Assembly: GCA_031373225.1 (NCBI GenBank)
Contig: JANMMM010000298.1
Location: forward strand, 1-16,818
Length of the DNA: 16,818 nt
DNA from: JANOYJ01 sp031373225
GTDB taxonomy: Bacteria > Pseudomonadota > Alphaproteobacteria > Rhizobiales > Rhizobiaceae
Reading direction: 5' to 3'
The notes under the pieces are model-generated. The model made no database searches and had not been told where the DNA came from. It worked only from the letters and a program-made list of their open reading frames with translations. Of this stretch, positions 1-7,589 are shown one piece after another (position 1 is the first letter of the stretch; each line of letters opens with the position of its first letter). The translations under genes were made by a program, and so were the position numbers.

Positions 1-1
1 G

Positions 2-454
2 GGCATGGAGGGGCTCATCATACTCAAGTCTTTCGGCAAGTTCTTCGGCCTTGCCGGCATCAGGCTGGGCTTCGCCTTTGGCGCGAAGCGCTGGACGGAC
101 AAGCTGGCGGCGATACTCGGGCCATGGGCGGTGGCCGGCACGGCGCTGGAAATCGCGCGCAAGGCCTATGGCGACGCAGATGGCATTGCCGAGCTGAAAC
201 TGCGGATATGGGAGAGCCGCAGGACGCTCTCTGAAACATTGGCTGAAAATGGATTGAAAGAGGCGGGCGGCACGGCTCTGTTTGCGCTCGTTGAGCACGC
301 TGAGGCGGACCGCCTCTATGAGGGCCTCGCGGCACAGCACATATTGACGCGCAAATTCGCCCATTCGCCACGCTGGCTGCGCATTGGCCTTGCGGCGCAT
401 GAGGTTGAGTATTGGCGGCTGGGCAAAGCGCTGTCGGCGATACTACGCAACTGA
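2..454 (+). CDS. cobC: Threonine-phosphate decarboxylase CobC, C-terminal part (cut by left edge)
   Basis: PLP-dependent fold-type I enzyme that decarboxylates L-threonine O-3-phosphate to the aminopropanol phosphate arm of cobalamin (CobC in Pseudomonas denitrificans naming, CobD in Salmonella). The visible frame is open from the window edge and carries the PLP-lysine segment SFGKFFGLAGIRLGF, with the Schiff-base lysine at about residue 12 counted from the first ATG (position 5) and a phosphate-binding arginine eight residues later. Near the C-terminus, SPRWLRIGL fits the substrate-carboxylate arginine of this superfamily. Only about 150 residues are present, against roughly 330 in the family, so the ATG at 5 is internal and the true start lies outside the window. 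The stop codon overlaps the start of cobD by one base (TGATG), so the two are translationally coupled. A histidinol-phosphate aminotransferase would look similar; the coupling to cobD settles the call. Confidence 0.88.
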   Translation, partial: GMEGLIILKSFGKFFGLAGIRLGFAFGAKRWTDKLAAILGPWAVAGTALEIARKAYGDADGIAELKLRIWESRRTLSETLAENGLKEAGGTALFALVEHAEADRLYEGLAAQHILTRKFAHSPRWLRIGLAAHEVEYWRLGKALSAILRN

Positions 455-1422
455 TGCACAACGGTTTTTTGGTGCTGACGGCGGCGCTCATTCTCGACCG
501 GGTTATTGGCGATCCGGACTGGCTTTGGAGGAAATTGCCTCATCCAGCTGCCGCGTTCGGCAGGGCGCTGGACTTTGCCGACCGCCGTTTCAACCGGGAG
601 GGCGGCACGCCGCTGGTCAAGCGCCGCAACGGGTTCCTCAGTGTCATGGCGCTGCTTCTTTCGGCGGCGGGTATTGGAGGAATTGCGCATGCGGCCTTTC
701 TCCGGCTGGGCGCGGCGGGAATTGTGCTCGAAGCGCTGACGGCGAGTGTTTTCCTTGCGCAAAAGAGCCTTGCCGATCATGTTTCAGCCGTTGCAATTGG
801 CTTGAAAAACGACGGCCTGCCCGGCGGGCGCAAGGCGGTGTCGATGATCGTCGGGCGCAATCCGGAGCAGCTTGATGAGGCGGGGGTCTGCCGCGCTGCG
901 ATTGAATCGCTGGCCGAAAACAGTTCAGATGGCATTGTCGCTCCGGCTTTCTGGTTCGCGATTGCGGGCCTTCCCGGCCTCGTCGCCTACAAAATGCTGA
1001 ACACGGCGGATTCAATGATCGGCCATCTGAATGACCGGCACCGCGATTTCGGCTGTTTCGCCGCCAAGCTCGACGATGCGGCAAACTGGATACCGGCGCG
1101 GCTGACGGGGCTCCTGATCTGCGCCGCTGCGGCGCTGCATGGCGGCTTGGCGCGGGGCAAAGCGGCGCTTGCCGTCATGCTGCGTGATGCGCGCCAGCAC
1201 CGTTCGCCAAACGCAGGCTGGCCGGAAGCGGCAATGGCTGGCGCGCTTGCCCTGTCGCTTGGCGGGCCGCGCCAGTATGGGGATATCTTTGTCAACGAGC
1301 CGATGCTCAATGGCGCAGGCATCAGGAACGCTGGGCAGGCAGATATTTTCGCCGCTCTGTTGCATTTTTGGACCGCAATGCTGCTGTTAACATTAATTTC
1401 TGGATTTTTAGTATTACTTTGA
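454..1422 (+). CDS. cobD: Adenosylcobinamide-phosphate synthase CobD (CbiB family)
   Basis: Integral membrane protein of the CobD/CbiB family, which joins adenosylcobyric acid to the aminopropanol phosphate made by CobC. The ATG at 454 gives 322 residues beginning MHNGFLVLTAALILDRVIGDP, matching the usual N-terminus with the family motif GDP..., then HPAAAFGR. An upstream in-frame TTG at 412 would add 14 unsupported residues inside cobC. Family signatures visible in order are VGRNPEQLDE, ESLAENSSDG, YKMLNTADSMIGH and HRSPNAGWPEAAMAGAL. Hydrophobic segments lie near residues 60-85, 150-165, 215-230 and at the C-terminus. There is no separate Shine-Dalgarno sequence; translation is probably coupled to cobC through the TGATG overlap. 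Length is normal for the family. The last ~15 codons are AT-rich, which is a local oddity only. Confidence 0.93.
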   Translation: MHNGFLVLTAALILDRVIGDPDWLWRKLPHPAAAFGRALDFADRRFNREGGTPLVKRRNGFLSVMALLLSAAGIGGIAHAAFLRLGAAGIVLEALTASVFLAQKSLADHVSAVAIGLKNDGLPGGRKAVSMIVGRNPEQLDEAGVCRAAIESLAENSSDGIVAPAFWFAIAGLPGLVAYKMLNTADSMIGHLNDRHRDFGCFAAKLDDAANWIPARLTGLLICAAAALHGGLARGKAALAVMLRDARQHRSPNAGWPEAAMAGALALSLGGPRQYGDIFVNEPMLNGAGIRNAGQADIFAALLHFWTAMLLLTLISGFLVLL

Positions 1423-1478
1423 CGAAATTTTCATGAAGGCGTATTATGTTCGTGTGGGGCGTGGCCCAGCGTAGTATT

Positions 1479-1482
1479 GGAG
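1479..1482 (+). promoter_or_regulatory. Ribosome binding site setting the L,D-transpeptidase start
   Basis: GGAG six bases upstream of ATG 1489. It lies downstream of the alternative TTG at 1477, so it supports the ATG start. Confidence 0.7.
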
Positions 1483-1488
1483 TCTTCC

Positions 1489-1917
1489 ATGTACAAGAAA
1501 ATCGCTGCCGCGTTAATGGCAGCAAGTATATACTTCGGATTTCAAGCTCAGAGCATTGCTGGCGGATTGACCGCCCATGTTGATATCTCCTCACAGACTA
1601 TGACAGTGCGCAACTATGGCCAGACCTATGTCTGGCGGGTTTCAACGGCTGGAAGCGGATATTCGACGCCGCGCGGCACATTTAAGCCGCAGCGTCTGGC
1701 GCGCATGCATTACTCCAAGAAGTATCACAATTCTCCGATGCCCTATTCGGTGTTTTTCCGAGGCGGCTATGCCATCCACGGAACCAATGCGGTCAAGCGC
1801 CTCGGCAGCCCGGCCTCGCATGGCTGCGTGCGGCTGCATCCGAGCAATGCTGCGTCGCTCTACTCGATGATACGTCAGGCGGGTGCGAGAAACACGCGCA
1901 TCATCATCACGCAGTGA
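1489..1917 (+). CDS. Small exported L,D-transpeptidase (YkuD domain)
   Basis: Periplasmic YkuD-family protein of 142 residues, expected to form 3-3 peptidoglycan cross-links or attach proteins to peptidoglycan. From ATG 1489 it has a short basic start (MYKK) and a hydrophobic stretch to about residue 24 ending SIAGG, a likely cleaved signal peptide. The YkuD domain occupies most of the rest. It has STPRGTF near residue 60, the conserved histidine H97 in AIHGT, and the catalytic motif SHGCVRLHPSNA with Cys113 and Arg115. The protein is essentially a bare catalytic domain without LysM or peptidoglycan-binding modules. This form is common in alphaproteobacteria, often in several copies. It is 66 bases after cobD and may have its own promoter. 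Its 3' end overlaps the convergent gene by 11 bases. Family and active site are clear; the exact cross-link made cannot be told from sequence. Confidence 0.92.
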   Translation: MYKKIAAALMAASIYFGFQAQSIAGGLTAHVDISSQTMTVRNYGQTYVWRVSTAGSGYSTPRGTFKPQRLARMHYSKKYHNSPMPYSVFFRGGYAIHGTNAVKRLGSPASHGCVRLHPSNAASLYSMIRQAGARNTRIIITQ

Positions 1918-2998
1918 GACGCTCTCTGGTGAATTCCCCGGCTGGGAAATGTTGTCCAGCCGGTTCCGTATGATCCGCGCAGAAGATTTCAAAGTGGTGC
2001 TTGGCGAGATGCTCAAAGCCCTGTCGCACCACCAGCACACCATCACCTGACGCGAAAATGCGGCAATCGCTGTATCCTTCTACCGCCACATGCCGCGCTT
2101 TTGCGGCGTAGGTCGCCTCCTCAGTTGAAATGTCCGCCAGCGTGCGCACCAAGGCGGCGGTGTCAGCGACTGGGTGAAGGATGAGATCCAAAGATGCCGC
2201 GCCGATCAGGTCATCCACCATGACAGCGCGCGCAAGCGAAAGAAACTCTAGCCTTGAGCGGGTCTGGCTTCCGTGTCGGTCCGCGTAGGTGAGCGCAAGA
2301 CGGCACGCGCCAAACGCATCCGGATGCGCGGAGGCGGCGCGGGTCAAAATGGCTTCGCCGTCACCAATAAAGACGCCCAGTGAACGAACGGCTGCGGACA
2401 TTTCAATCAGCGCCTCAATGTCGCCCGAGAACCTGGCGGGTGACAGCACGCGGCCGATGGGGAGCATGGATTTCTCCTCGCGGCCCGATGCTTCAAGCAC
2501 GATATCGCTTTCCCTGCATTCGCACCGCGCGCGCACCGGGCGGACAAACGCCACGGGAAGGCCCGTCTCCTCCGAACGCTGCGCCATGAAACAGATGCCA
2601 TCGAGGATCGTGTCAAGATTCTGCACATGGAAATTGGCTGGAATCAATGCCAGCTGCCGAGAGTGGGGAGAACCCTCATTCATTAGCGCAGCCAGCACTG
2701 CGATACAGCCAGGATTGTCAGAGGCAGGAACAAAGACCACGCGCGGGCGGGGTTCGATGTCCGCGAGCTCCTCAATCACCGCGTCTGCCGCCGTATCGGG
2801 CGCGAACAAGATTGGTGTGGGAAATTCAGGGCGTCGGGACAGCGCTTGAAGAATGCGGTGAACCGGCGAAACCCCATCCGCGCCGCGCCGGAAAACAAAC
2901 GGCCGTTCACGCGTCGACAGTGGCCAGAGAGCGGGAAGCGGATCGCTGGCGATGATTATGGGGACAGGAATTTGAGACCTTGCCGACGCGTCACTCAT
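1907..2998 (-). CDS. Degenerate mannose-1-phosphate guanylyltransferase-like protein
   Basis: 363-residue protein whose plan follows the nucleotidyltransferase domain of mannose-1-phosphate guanylyltransferase (ManC/XanB type), but with the catalytic signature lost. Residues 17-28, ASDPLPALWPLS, sit where the family has GGxGTRLWPLSR: the glycine loop and arginine are gone while LWPLS remains. The following PKQF lysine motif is replaced by RPFVF. PASDNPGCIAVLAAL (91-105) matches the family's EPxxRNTAPAIALAA with key residues changed, and LIPANFHV (118-125) replaces the LPADHxI metal-binding aspartate. The C-terminal GVLVVRQGFEHLAKHH resembles the end of the nucleotidyltransferase domain. The phosphomannose isomerase half of bifunctional ManC is absent. 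The frame is intact with a good RBS (GAGGGA, 7 bases before ATG), so it is probably expressed as a non-catalytic relative rather than a pseudogene. Recognition is by eye; substrate and role are unknown. Confidence 0.6.
   Translation of the reverse strand: MSDASARSQIPVPIIIASDPLPALWPLSTRERPFVFRRGADGVSPVHRILQALSRRPEFPTPILFAPDTAADAVIEELADIEPRPRVVFVPASDNPGCIAVLAALMNEGSPHSRQLALIPANFHVQNLDTILDGICFMAQRSEETGLPVAFVRPVRARCECRESDIVLEASGREEKSMLPIGRVLSPARFSGDIEALIEMSAAVRSLGVFIGDGEAILTRAASAHPDAFGACRLALTYADRHGSQTRSRLEFLSLARAVMVDDLIGAASLDLILHPVADTAALVRTLADISTEEATYAAKARHVAVEGYSDCRIFASGDGVLVVRQGFEHLAKHHFEIFCADHTEPAGQHFPAGEFTRERLTA
1938..1963. other. Stem-loop just downstream of the L,D-transpeptidase stop
   Basis: CCGGCTGG (1938-1945) and CCAGCCGG (1956-1963) form a perfect 8-bp stem around a 10-base loop, starting 21 bases after the transpeptidase stop. 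It lies inside the 3' end of the convergent gene and no T-run follows on either strand. It could protect a 3' end or weakly terminate; it is not a standard intrinsic terminator. Confidence 0.3.
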
Positions 2999-3036
2999 AC
3001 ATTTCCCTCGTTCCGATTTGTCCGCCTCTGGGGAAC

Positions 3037-3066
3037 GATATAAATTTTTGGTTGAATATTATTCAA
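3037..3066 (-). promoter_or_regulatory. Putative sigma-70-type promoter of the ManC-like gene
   Basis: On the minus strand, TTGAAT (3061-3066) and TTATAT (3038-3043) are separated by 17 bases, about 40 bases upstream of the ManC-like ATG. The -35 element matches the consensus at 4 of 6 bases; the -10 is weaker (TATATC at 3037-3042 with an 18-base spacer is an alternative). The -35 lies inside the palindrome at 3044-3074. Confidence 0.35.
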
Positions 3067-3074
3067 CCAAAAAT
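3044..3074. repeat. 31-bp AT-rich perfect palindrome (14-bp arms, 3-base centre), possible operator
   Basis: Arms 3044-3057 and 3061-3074 are exact reverse complements around ATT. The core reads TTGGTTGAAT-ATT-ATTCAACCAA. It stands in the only gap (2999-3104) between the end of the lpxXL operon and the start of the ManC-like gene, and covers the putative promoter of the latter. In both directions the stem ends in A residues rather than T, so it does not fit an intrinsic terminator; an operator for a dimeric regulator fits better. The regulator is unknown. Confidence 0.5.
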
Positions 3075-3104
3075 AACCTCTGTAGTTGCTTTCAATTGTG
3101 GCTT

Positions 3105-4022
3105 TCAGCGCTGCCAGCGCTTGTGGAACCACATCCATTGGCCGGGATATTCGCGCACCCAGGCCTCAACTATCTCGTTGAGCATCTGGCAGGATGCGGT
3201 GATGTCAATTTGACCATTCTGATTGCGGGGCAGTTCGATCTCCGGCTCAAGAACAAGCTTGAAACGGCCGCCGGGAAGCCGGATGCAGCGCGCTGGATGG
3301 ATCGTCGCGTCAAATTGGCGCGCGAGCTTTGGCAGGAGCGGATTGGTGCCAACTGGCCTGCCAAAAAACTGCGTTGTTTCACCCTTGGTGAATTTCTGGT
3401 CAACAAGCATGCCGACAGAGCCGCCGCGCTCGAGCACATCCACCAAGGTCCAGACGGCGCCCGCTTTTGACGGAACGAGATGTCCCATCCGCGTTCGCCG
3501 GGCTTCGAGAACACGCTTGGCGATGTAGGGATTGTTCGGCGGGCGGAACATTGCCGTGACTTCAAGGTCAAAGGTTGCCGCACACAGCGGAAGAAGCTCG
3601 AAATTTCCGGTGTGCGCTGTGAAAAACAAATGCGGGCGCTTGGTCTCACGCACCTGTTTGAACAAATCCACCCCTTCGACTTCGATCAGCCCGGGCTTCT
3701 CCGCATCGGGATCAAAATCAAATATCTGGTCAAGGAACACATATTCCGCGACAAGCCGGGCCATATTGCCCCACATATCGAGGGCGATTTCGGTGATCTC
3801 ACTTTCGGATTTCTCAGGAAAGGCATGACGCAGATTGTCAAGCGCGATGCGATGGCGCGGCGACAATGGACCGATTTTCCGCGAAGCCCAATCGGCAAAG
3901 TCCGTTGCCCGCTTTGGCGGCAGTTTTAACAGGAGCGCGAGCACGATGAAAGCCAGCTGCGCCACGAGCCAGTTTTCAATATGCCGGAATCTGCGCCACT
4001 GGCGGTAAAGAAAGAGCTTCAT
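3105..4022 (-). CDS. lpxXL: Lipid A very-long-chain acyltransferase LpxXL
   Basis: Member of the LpxL/HtrB lipid A acyltransferase family (305 residues). In rhizobia LpxXL moves the 27-hydroxyoctacosanoyl chain from AcpXL to lipid A at the inner membrane. An N-terminal hydrophobic anchor covers about residues 18-33. The catalytic H-x4-E motif is HTGNFE (137-142), in the family context FFTAHTGNFELLP. Other family features are FRPPNNP (159-165), VDQK (207-210), FFGRPVGTN, and the C-terminal YPGQWMWFHKRW. The operon position as last gene after acpXL, fabF2XL, fabF1XL and the dehydrogenase identifies it as LpxXL rather than LpxL. The ATG is 9 bases after the dehydrogenase stop and has no strong Shine-Dalgarno sequence, so translational coupling is likely. 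Confidence 0.9.
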   Translation of the reverse strand: MKLFLYRQWRRFRHIENWLVAQLAFIVLALLLKLPPKRATDFADWASRKIGPLSPRHRIALDNLRHAFPEKSESEITEIALDMWGNMARLVAEYVFLDQIFDFDPDAEKPGLIEVEGVDLFKQVRETKRPHLFFTAHTGNFELLPLCAATFDLEVTAMFRPPNNPYIAKRVLEARRTRMGHLVPSKAGAVWTLVDVLERGGSVGMLVDQKFTKGETTQFFGRPVGTNPLLPKLARQFDATIHPARCIRLPGGRFKLVLEPEIELPRNQNGQIDITASCQMLNEIVEAWVREYPGQWMWFHKRWQR

Positions 4023-4031
4023 CCGGCGGTC

Positions 4032-5060
4032 TCAATCCATGCGCAGGATGATTTTGCCGAACACATCGCGGCCCTCCATCCGCTCCAGCGCATGGTGGAT
4101 CGTCTCAAGCCCGGCCTCGGTGTCGATCACTGGCGAAACAAGTCCCGCCGCCATTTTCTGCATGGCGTTTGCCATGTTCTCCATGCGGCAGCCAAAGGAG
4201 CCGATCAGGCGCAGCTGCTGCTGGAACAGCATCATCAGGTTCATCTGCGTTGACGCGCCTGAGGTCGAGCCGCAGGTGACAAGCCGGCCGCCTCGCTTGA
4301 GACAGAGCATCGAGCCTGCCCATGTGTCCGCGCCAACATGTTCGAACACGACATCGACGCCCTTCTTTTTCGTCAGCTTGCGCACAATGCCCTCAAACCG
4401 GTCGTCGCGGTAATTGATCACATGGTCCGCGCCGAGCGCCTTGGCTTTCTCGATTTTTCCGTCAGAGCCGACGGTGGTGATGACAGTGCAGCCGATTTTT
4501 TTGGCCAGCTGTATCGCCGCCGTGCCAATGCCGGAACCGCCGGCGTGAATCAGAATGGTTTCTCCGGGTTCAAGCTTGGCATTGTCGAACAGCATGTGCT
4601 CGACCGTGCCGAATGTCACCGGCGCAACGGCTGCGCCGACATCTGAGACGCCGGGAGGAGCGGGAACCAAGAGCCGGGCGGGCAGGTTGACCAGCTCCTG
4701 CGCGAAACCGTCGAGATGAAAGCCGTGTACGCCGCCGACATTTTCGCATAGATTATCGCGCTTCTCACGGCATGGACGGCATAGGCCGCAGGTGCGGGCT
4801 CCATAGATGGAAACCAGCTGGCCGGGAACGAGGCCGCCAGTTCCCTGCCCCAGCGCTTCAACCACGCCCGACGCTTCCGCGCCGATCACCAGTGGCAGCT
4901 TGCGTTTGGAAAACGCCATGCCGCGCCAGCCCCAGACGTCGATATGGTTGAGCGCCACGACCTTGATGCGCAGCGTCACCTCGCCGGGGCCGGGCGGCGG
5001 CGGCGGCGCGATGTCAGTGACTTCCAGCCGCCGGTCTTCAATCAATTGCAGCGCGCGCAT
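4032..5060 (-). CDS. adh2XL: Zinc-type medium-chain dehydrogenase of the VLCFA cluster
   Basis: Medium-chain dehydrogenase/reductase of 342 residues, matching the 'alcohol dehydrogenase' conserved in rhizobial acpXL clusters; its exact step in making the 27-hydroxy very-long-chain fatty acid is not settled. Structural-zinc cysteines are at C91, C94, C97 and C105 (CGLCRPC...NLC). The Rossmann glycine motif AGGSGIGTAAIQLAKK is at 173-188. The usual catalytic-zinc cysteine is replaced by Asn38 (ALNHIDVWGWRG), as in the quinone-reductase-like branch, so this is probably an enoyl- or ketone-type reductase rather than a classical alcohol dehydrogenase. The start at 5060 is chosen because AAGGAGG lies 8 bases upstream; an upstream in-frame start at 5123 would overlap fabF1XL and adds residues unlike the family. 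The gene follows fabF1XL by 37 bases. Confidence 0.85.
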   Translation of the reverse strand: MRALQLIEDRRLEVTDIAPPPPPGPGEVTLRIKVVALNHIDVWGWRGMAFSKRKLPLVIGAEASGVVEALGQGTGGLVPGQLVSIYGARTCGLCRPCREKRDNLCENVGGVHGFHLDGFAQELVNLPARLLVPAPPGVSDVGAAVAPVTFGTVEHMLFDNAKLEPGETILIHAGGSGIGTAAIQLAKKIGCTVITTVGSDGKIEKAKALGADHVINYRDDRFEGIVRKLTKKKGVDVVFEHVGADTWAGSMLCLKRGGRLVTCGSTSGASTQMNLMMLFQQQLRLIGSFGCRMENMANAMQKMAAGLVSPVIDTEAGLETIHHALERMEGRDVFGKIILRMD

Positions 5061-5068
5061 CGGCGGCG

Positions 5069-5075
5069 CCTCCTT
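5069..5075 (-). promoter_or_regulatory. Strong ribosome binding site of the dehydrogenase gene
   Basis: AAGGAGG on the minus strand, 8 bases before ATG 5060. It fixes the start and excludes the longer frame beginning at 5123. Confidence 0.8.
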
Positions 5076-5097
5076 ATTTGTTGTTTTGTGAAGCGCC

Positions 5098-6372
5098 TTA
5101 AAGCGGCGCGGCAGACATGACAAGGCAGGTGTTCTGGCCGCCGAAGCCGAACGAATTGGACAACACAGTTTTTATCCGCGCCTTGCGACTTTGGTTGGGC
5201 ACGACATCGAGCGGGATGGCGGGGTCCGGATTGTCATTGTTAATAGTGGGCGGGATCAAGCCATTGGCGATGGTCAGCAGCGAGAACACCGCCTCGACCG
5301 CCCCCGCCGCGGTCAGCGTATGCCCGACCATGCTCTTGTTCGACGAGACCGGGATGGTGTGGATGCGTTCGCCGAAAACCGAGGCGAGGGCGAGATATTC
5401 CATCTTGTCGTTTTCCGGCGTCGAGGTGCCATGGGCGTTGATATAGTCGATGGCGCCCGCCTCAATGCCCGCATCCGACAGCGCCGCCTGCACCGCGCCG
5501 ATGGCGGGGGAGGCGTCGGGCTTGGAGCGGGTGCGGTGGAAGTCGTCGGCCTTTTCGCCACAGCCCTTAAGGATGCCCAATATCTTTGCGCCGCGCTTTG
5601 TCGCGCTCTCAAGCGATTCCATCACCAGCGCGGCCGAGCCTTCGGCCATGACAAAGCCGTCGCGGTCTTTGGAGAAGGGGCGGGCGGCTTTTTCGGGCGC
5701 GGCGTTCTGCGTGGACAGCGCGGACAGGAGCGAGAAGCGCACCAAAGCCTCGGCGGTCACAGAACCGTCCGTGCCGATGGACAATACCCGGTCCGCTTCG
5801 CCGCGCCGGATCGCTTCGACGCCAAGCTGAATCGCGGTCGCGCCCGAGGCGCAGGCGGTGGAGAGTGTGACGGGTAGCCCGCGCGCGCCGAATTTTTCCT
5901 GCAGATGGTCGGCGATGGAGCCGAACTGGCAATAGTCAAAATAGTCGGCATGTTCAGAAGCGCGGCAATTGGCAAGGAGATTCGCATAGCCGGACTCTGC
6001 GCCGCCGCCTTCCTTGTCCAGCGCAAACCGGTGCTGCCATTCCAGTTCCATCGGCGGCGCGGCGAGAAACAGCGGGCCGTCCAAATCTCCGGAAATACCC
6101 GCCTCTTCCAGCGCTTCCGCAGCCGAAGCTTCGGCCAGCGCATAGGAGAGAAGCGCCGCGCCATTGCCGCTTTCCGGCATGAAATCAACCGTGCCCGCGA
6201 TCACTGTGCCGAAGCCGCCGGTGGGGAAGCGGTCAATGGCGTGGATGCCGGATTTGCCGCCGGTCAGCGCTTCCCAGTTCGCCTGCTTGCCTTTGCCCAG
6301 CGAGGTGATGATGCCCATGCCGGTGACGGCGACGACGGGGCGGCCGAGATGATCAGTGAATGATTGCGACAT
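5098..6372 (-). CDS. fabF1XL: Beta-ketoacyl-ACP synthase II, catalytic subunit FabF1XL
   Basis: Thiolase-fold condensing enzyme, 424 residues from ATG 6372, which elongates the acyl chain on AcpXL by decarboxylative condensation with malonyl units. All catalytic residues are present: Cys174 in LSTACASGATA, His314 in NAHGTSTPEND, Lys346 and His351 in SNKSMVGHTLTAAGA, and the C-terminal glycine-rich NSFGFGGQN. The N-terminus VVAVTGMGIITSLG is standard for FabF. The start at 6372 (MSQSF) follows GGGGA about 6 bases upstream and leaves 10 bases after the fabF2XL stop; the longer frame to 6399 would overlap that gene. Pairing with a cysteine-less KS-like protein immediately upstream suggests the two form a heterodimer, as KS-alpha and chain-length factor do in type II polyketide synthases (inference). 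Confidence 0.92.
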   Translation of the reverse strand: MSQSFTDHLGRPVVAVTGMGIITSLGKGKQANWEALTGGKSGIHAIDRFPTGGFGTVIAGTVDFMPESGNGAALLSYALAEASAAEALEEAGISGDLDGPLFLAAPPMELEWQHRFALDKEGGGAESGYANLLANCRASEHADYFDYCQFGSIADHLQEKFGARGLPVTLSTACASGATAIQLGVEAIRRGEADRVLSIGTDGSVTAEALVRFSLLSALSTQNAAPEKAARPFSKDRDGFVMAEGSAALVMESLESATKRGAKILGILKGCGEKADDFHRTRSKPDASPAIGAVQAALSDAGIEAGAIDYINAHGTSTPENDKMEYLALASVFGERIHTIPVSSNKSMVGHTLTAAGAVEAVFSLLTIANGLIPPTINNDNPDPAIPLDVVPNQSRKARIKTVLSNSFGFGGQNTCLVMSAAPL

Positions 6373-6382
6373 CGCTTTCCCC

Positions 6383-7573
6383 TCACGCTTTCGACACAAG
6401 GGCCGCGCCCTCGGAGCGGTGGAAGCCTGTGGTCAGGACCAGCGCCTTTGTCAGCGCGCCACTCATAACCTTCTCCATTGCGCCTGTTGAATTCAGCGGC
6501 GGGAGTGCCGCACCCTTGTGCACGGACATGGCCGCGAAGGCGAGCGCCAGCGGCATCTGCGCCTCCTTGAGGTGGCCGGTGGCGCTGGAAAAAGCGCGGA
6601 TGGCGAGGTCTGGACGCTGTGCCAGCGCCGCGCGCTCCGACTCAGTCGCCGAATGCGCGCCGGAAGCGGCGGAGACGGCCACCTGCGCCTCTGATTTCGG
6701 GTCAACAGCAGAAATCAGCCGTTTGAGCGATCTTTCCAAGCGGTCTTCATTACGGCGCACTTGGTCTCCGTCAACGGCATCAAGCCTTGCGTAAATCCGC
6801 GCGCCGCGCGCCTCGGCATGACCGCGTGCCTCCAACACGAGGAATGCGCCGCCTGAACCGGAGATGACCCCGCCGCCCTGTCGGCCCCTGCGGTCCCAAA
6901 CGGAAGACCATCCATCGCGCTGCAAATAGCCGCCCAGCTCGTAATTCAGCAAGCCGTCCTCATATTCGGTGTTCAGCGCGCCGCCAACGAGCATGTGCGT
7001 GCTCTGGCCCGAGTTGATCCGCGCATGCGCCGTCTTGAGCGCCGCGATCCCCGCGCCCTCCTCGCCCATGAAGGTGCGGGAAGAGCCGGTGACATTGTGT
7101 ACGATGGAAATGTTGCCCGCGAGAAGATTTGAAAGCTGCGCCAAGAATAGGGTCGGGCGCAGCTCGGTGGTCAGCTTCTCATTGAGCATGGCGTCACGGT
7201 CATTGCGGGCGCGCGCACCTTGCATGATCAGATTGTCAACGGCGATGTCCCGCTCGCCGCCGGCCGCCGCGACGATCATGTCCATCGTTGAAACAAGCGC
7301 GGCGTTTTCCTTCATGCCGGCATCGGCGAGCGCAAGTCCTGCTGTGTAGGTTCCGATGCGCTGCCAGGTCTCCATTTGCCGCTGGTCGCCGCGCCGCGCG
7401 ATCTGCAGGCTCCAGTCAACTTCCGGCAAGGGATGCACAGTGTATGGCGAAAACTTTTCGGTTTCCAAAACCGGATACGCGCCGGAGGTCAGCGCATTCC
7501 AATGCGCGTCAACGCCTTCTCCCAAACACGTGAGAAGCCCGATCCCGGTTATGACGACTGAATTGGCACTCAT
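6383..7573 (-). CDS. fabF2XL: Ketoacyl-synthase-like protein FabF2XL lacking the active-site cysteine
   Basis: 396-residue KS-fold protein (start ATG 7573; a TTG at 7588 is the alternative). The fold is recognisable from VVITGIGLLTCLGEG at the N-terminus, GGALNTEYEDGLLNYE and SSATGHLKEAQMPLA (the GH of the second histidine motif). The whole protein has a single cysteine, Cys16, in the N-terminal strand. Where FabF has the catalytic cysteine, residues 160-172 read NVTGSSRTFMGEE. The first histidine motif is altered to SGAHSATESE. It therefore cannot act as a normal condensing enzyme by itself and resembles a chain-length factor (KS-beta). I recall the TGSSRTFMGEE feature as typical of FabF2XL in rhizobia, so it is probably a family trait rather than local decay. 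It lies 16 bases downstream of acpXL and 10 bases before fabF1XL. Confidence 0.88.
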   Translation of the reverse strand: MSANSVVITGIGLLTCLGEGVDAHWNALTSGAYPVLETEKFSPYTVHPLPEVDWSLQIARRGDQRQMETWQRIGTYTAGLALADAGMKENAALVSTMDMIVAAAGGERDIAVDNLIMQGARARNDRDAMLNEKLTTELRPTLFLAQLSNLLAGNISIVHNVTGSSRTFMGEEGAGIAALKTAHARINSGQSTHMLVGGALNTEYEDGLLNYELGGYLQRDGWSSVWDRRGRQGGGVISGSGGAFLVLEARGHAEARGARIYARLDAVDGDQVRRNEDRLERSLKRLISAVDPKSEAQVAVSAASGAHSATESERAALAQRPDLAIRAFSSATGHLKEAQMPLALAFAAMSVHKGAALPPLNSTGAMEKVMSGALTKALVLTTGFHRSEGAALVSKA

Positions 7574-7589
7574 GAGCGGAGCCTGCAAA

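Noticed and set aside
3044..3074. Palindrome as an intrinsic terminator for the lpxXL operon
   Set aside because: The stem is AT-rich and followed by A-rich, not T-rich, sequence in both directions, so it does not fit the GC-stem plus U-tract pattern.
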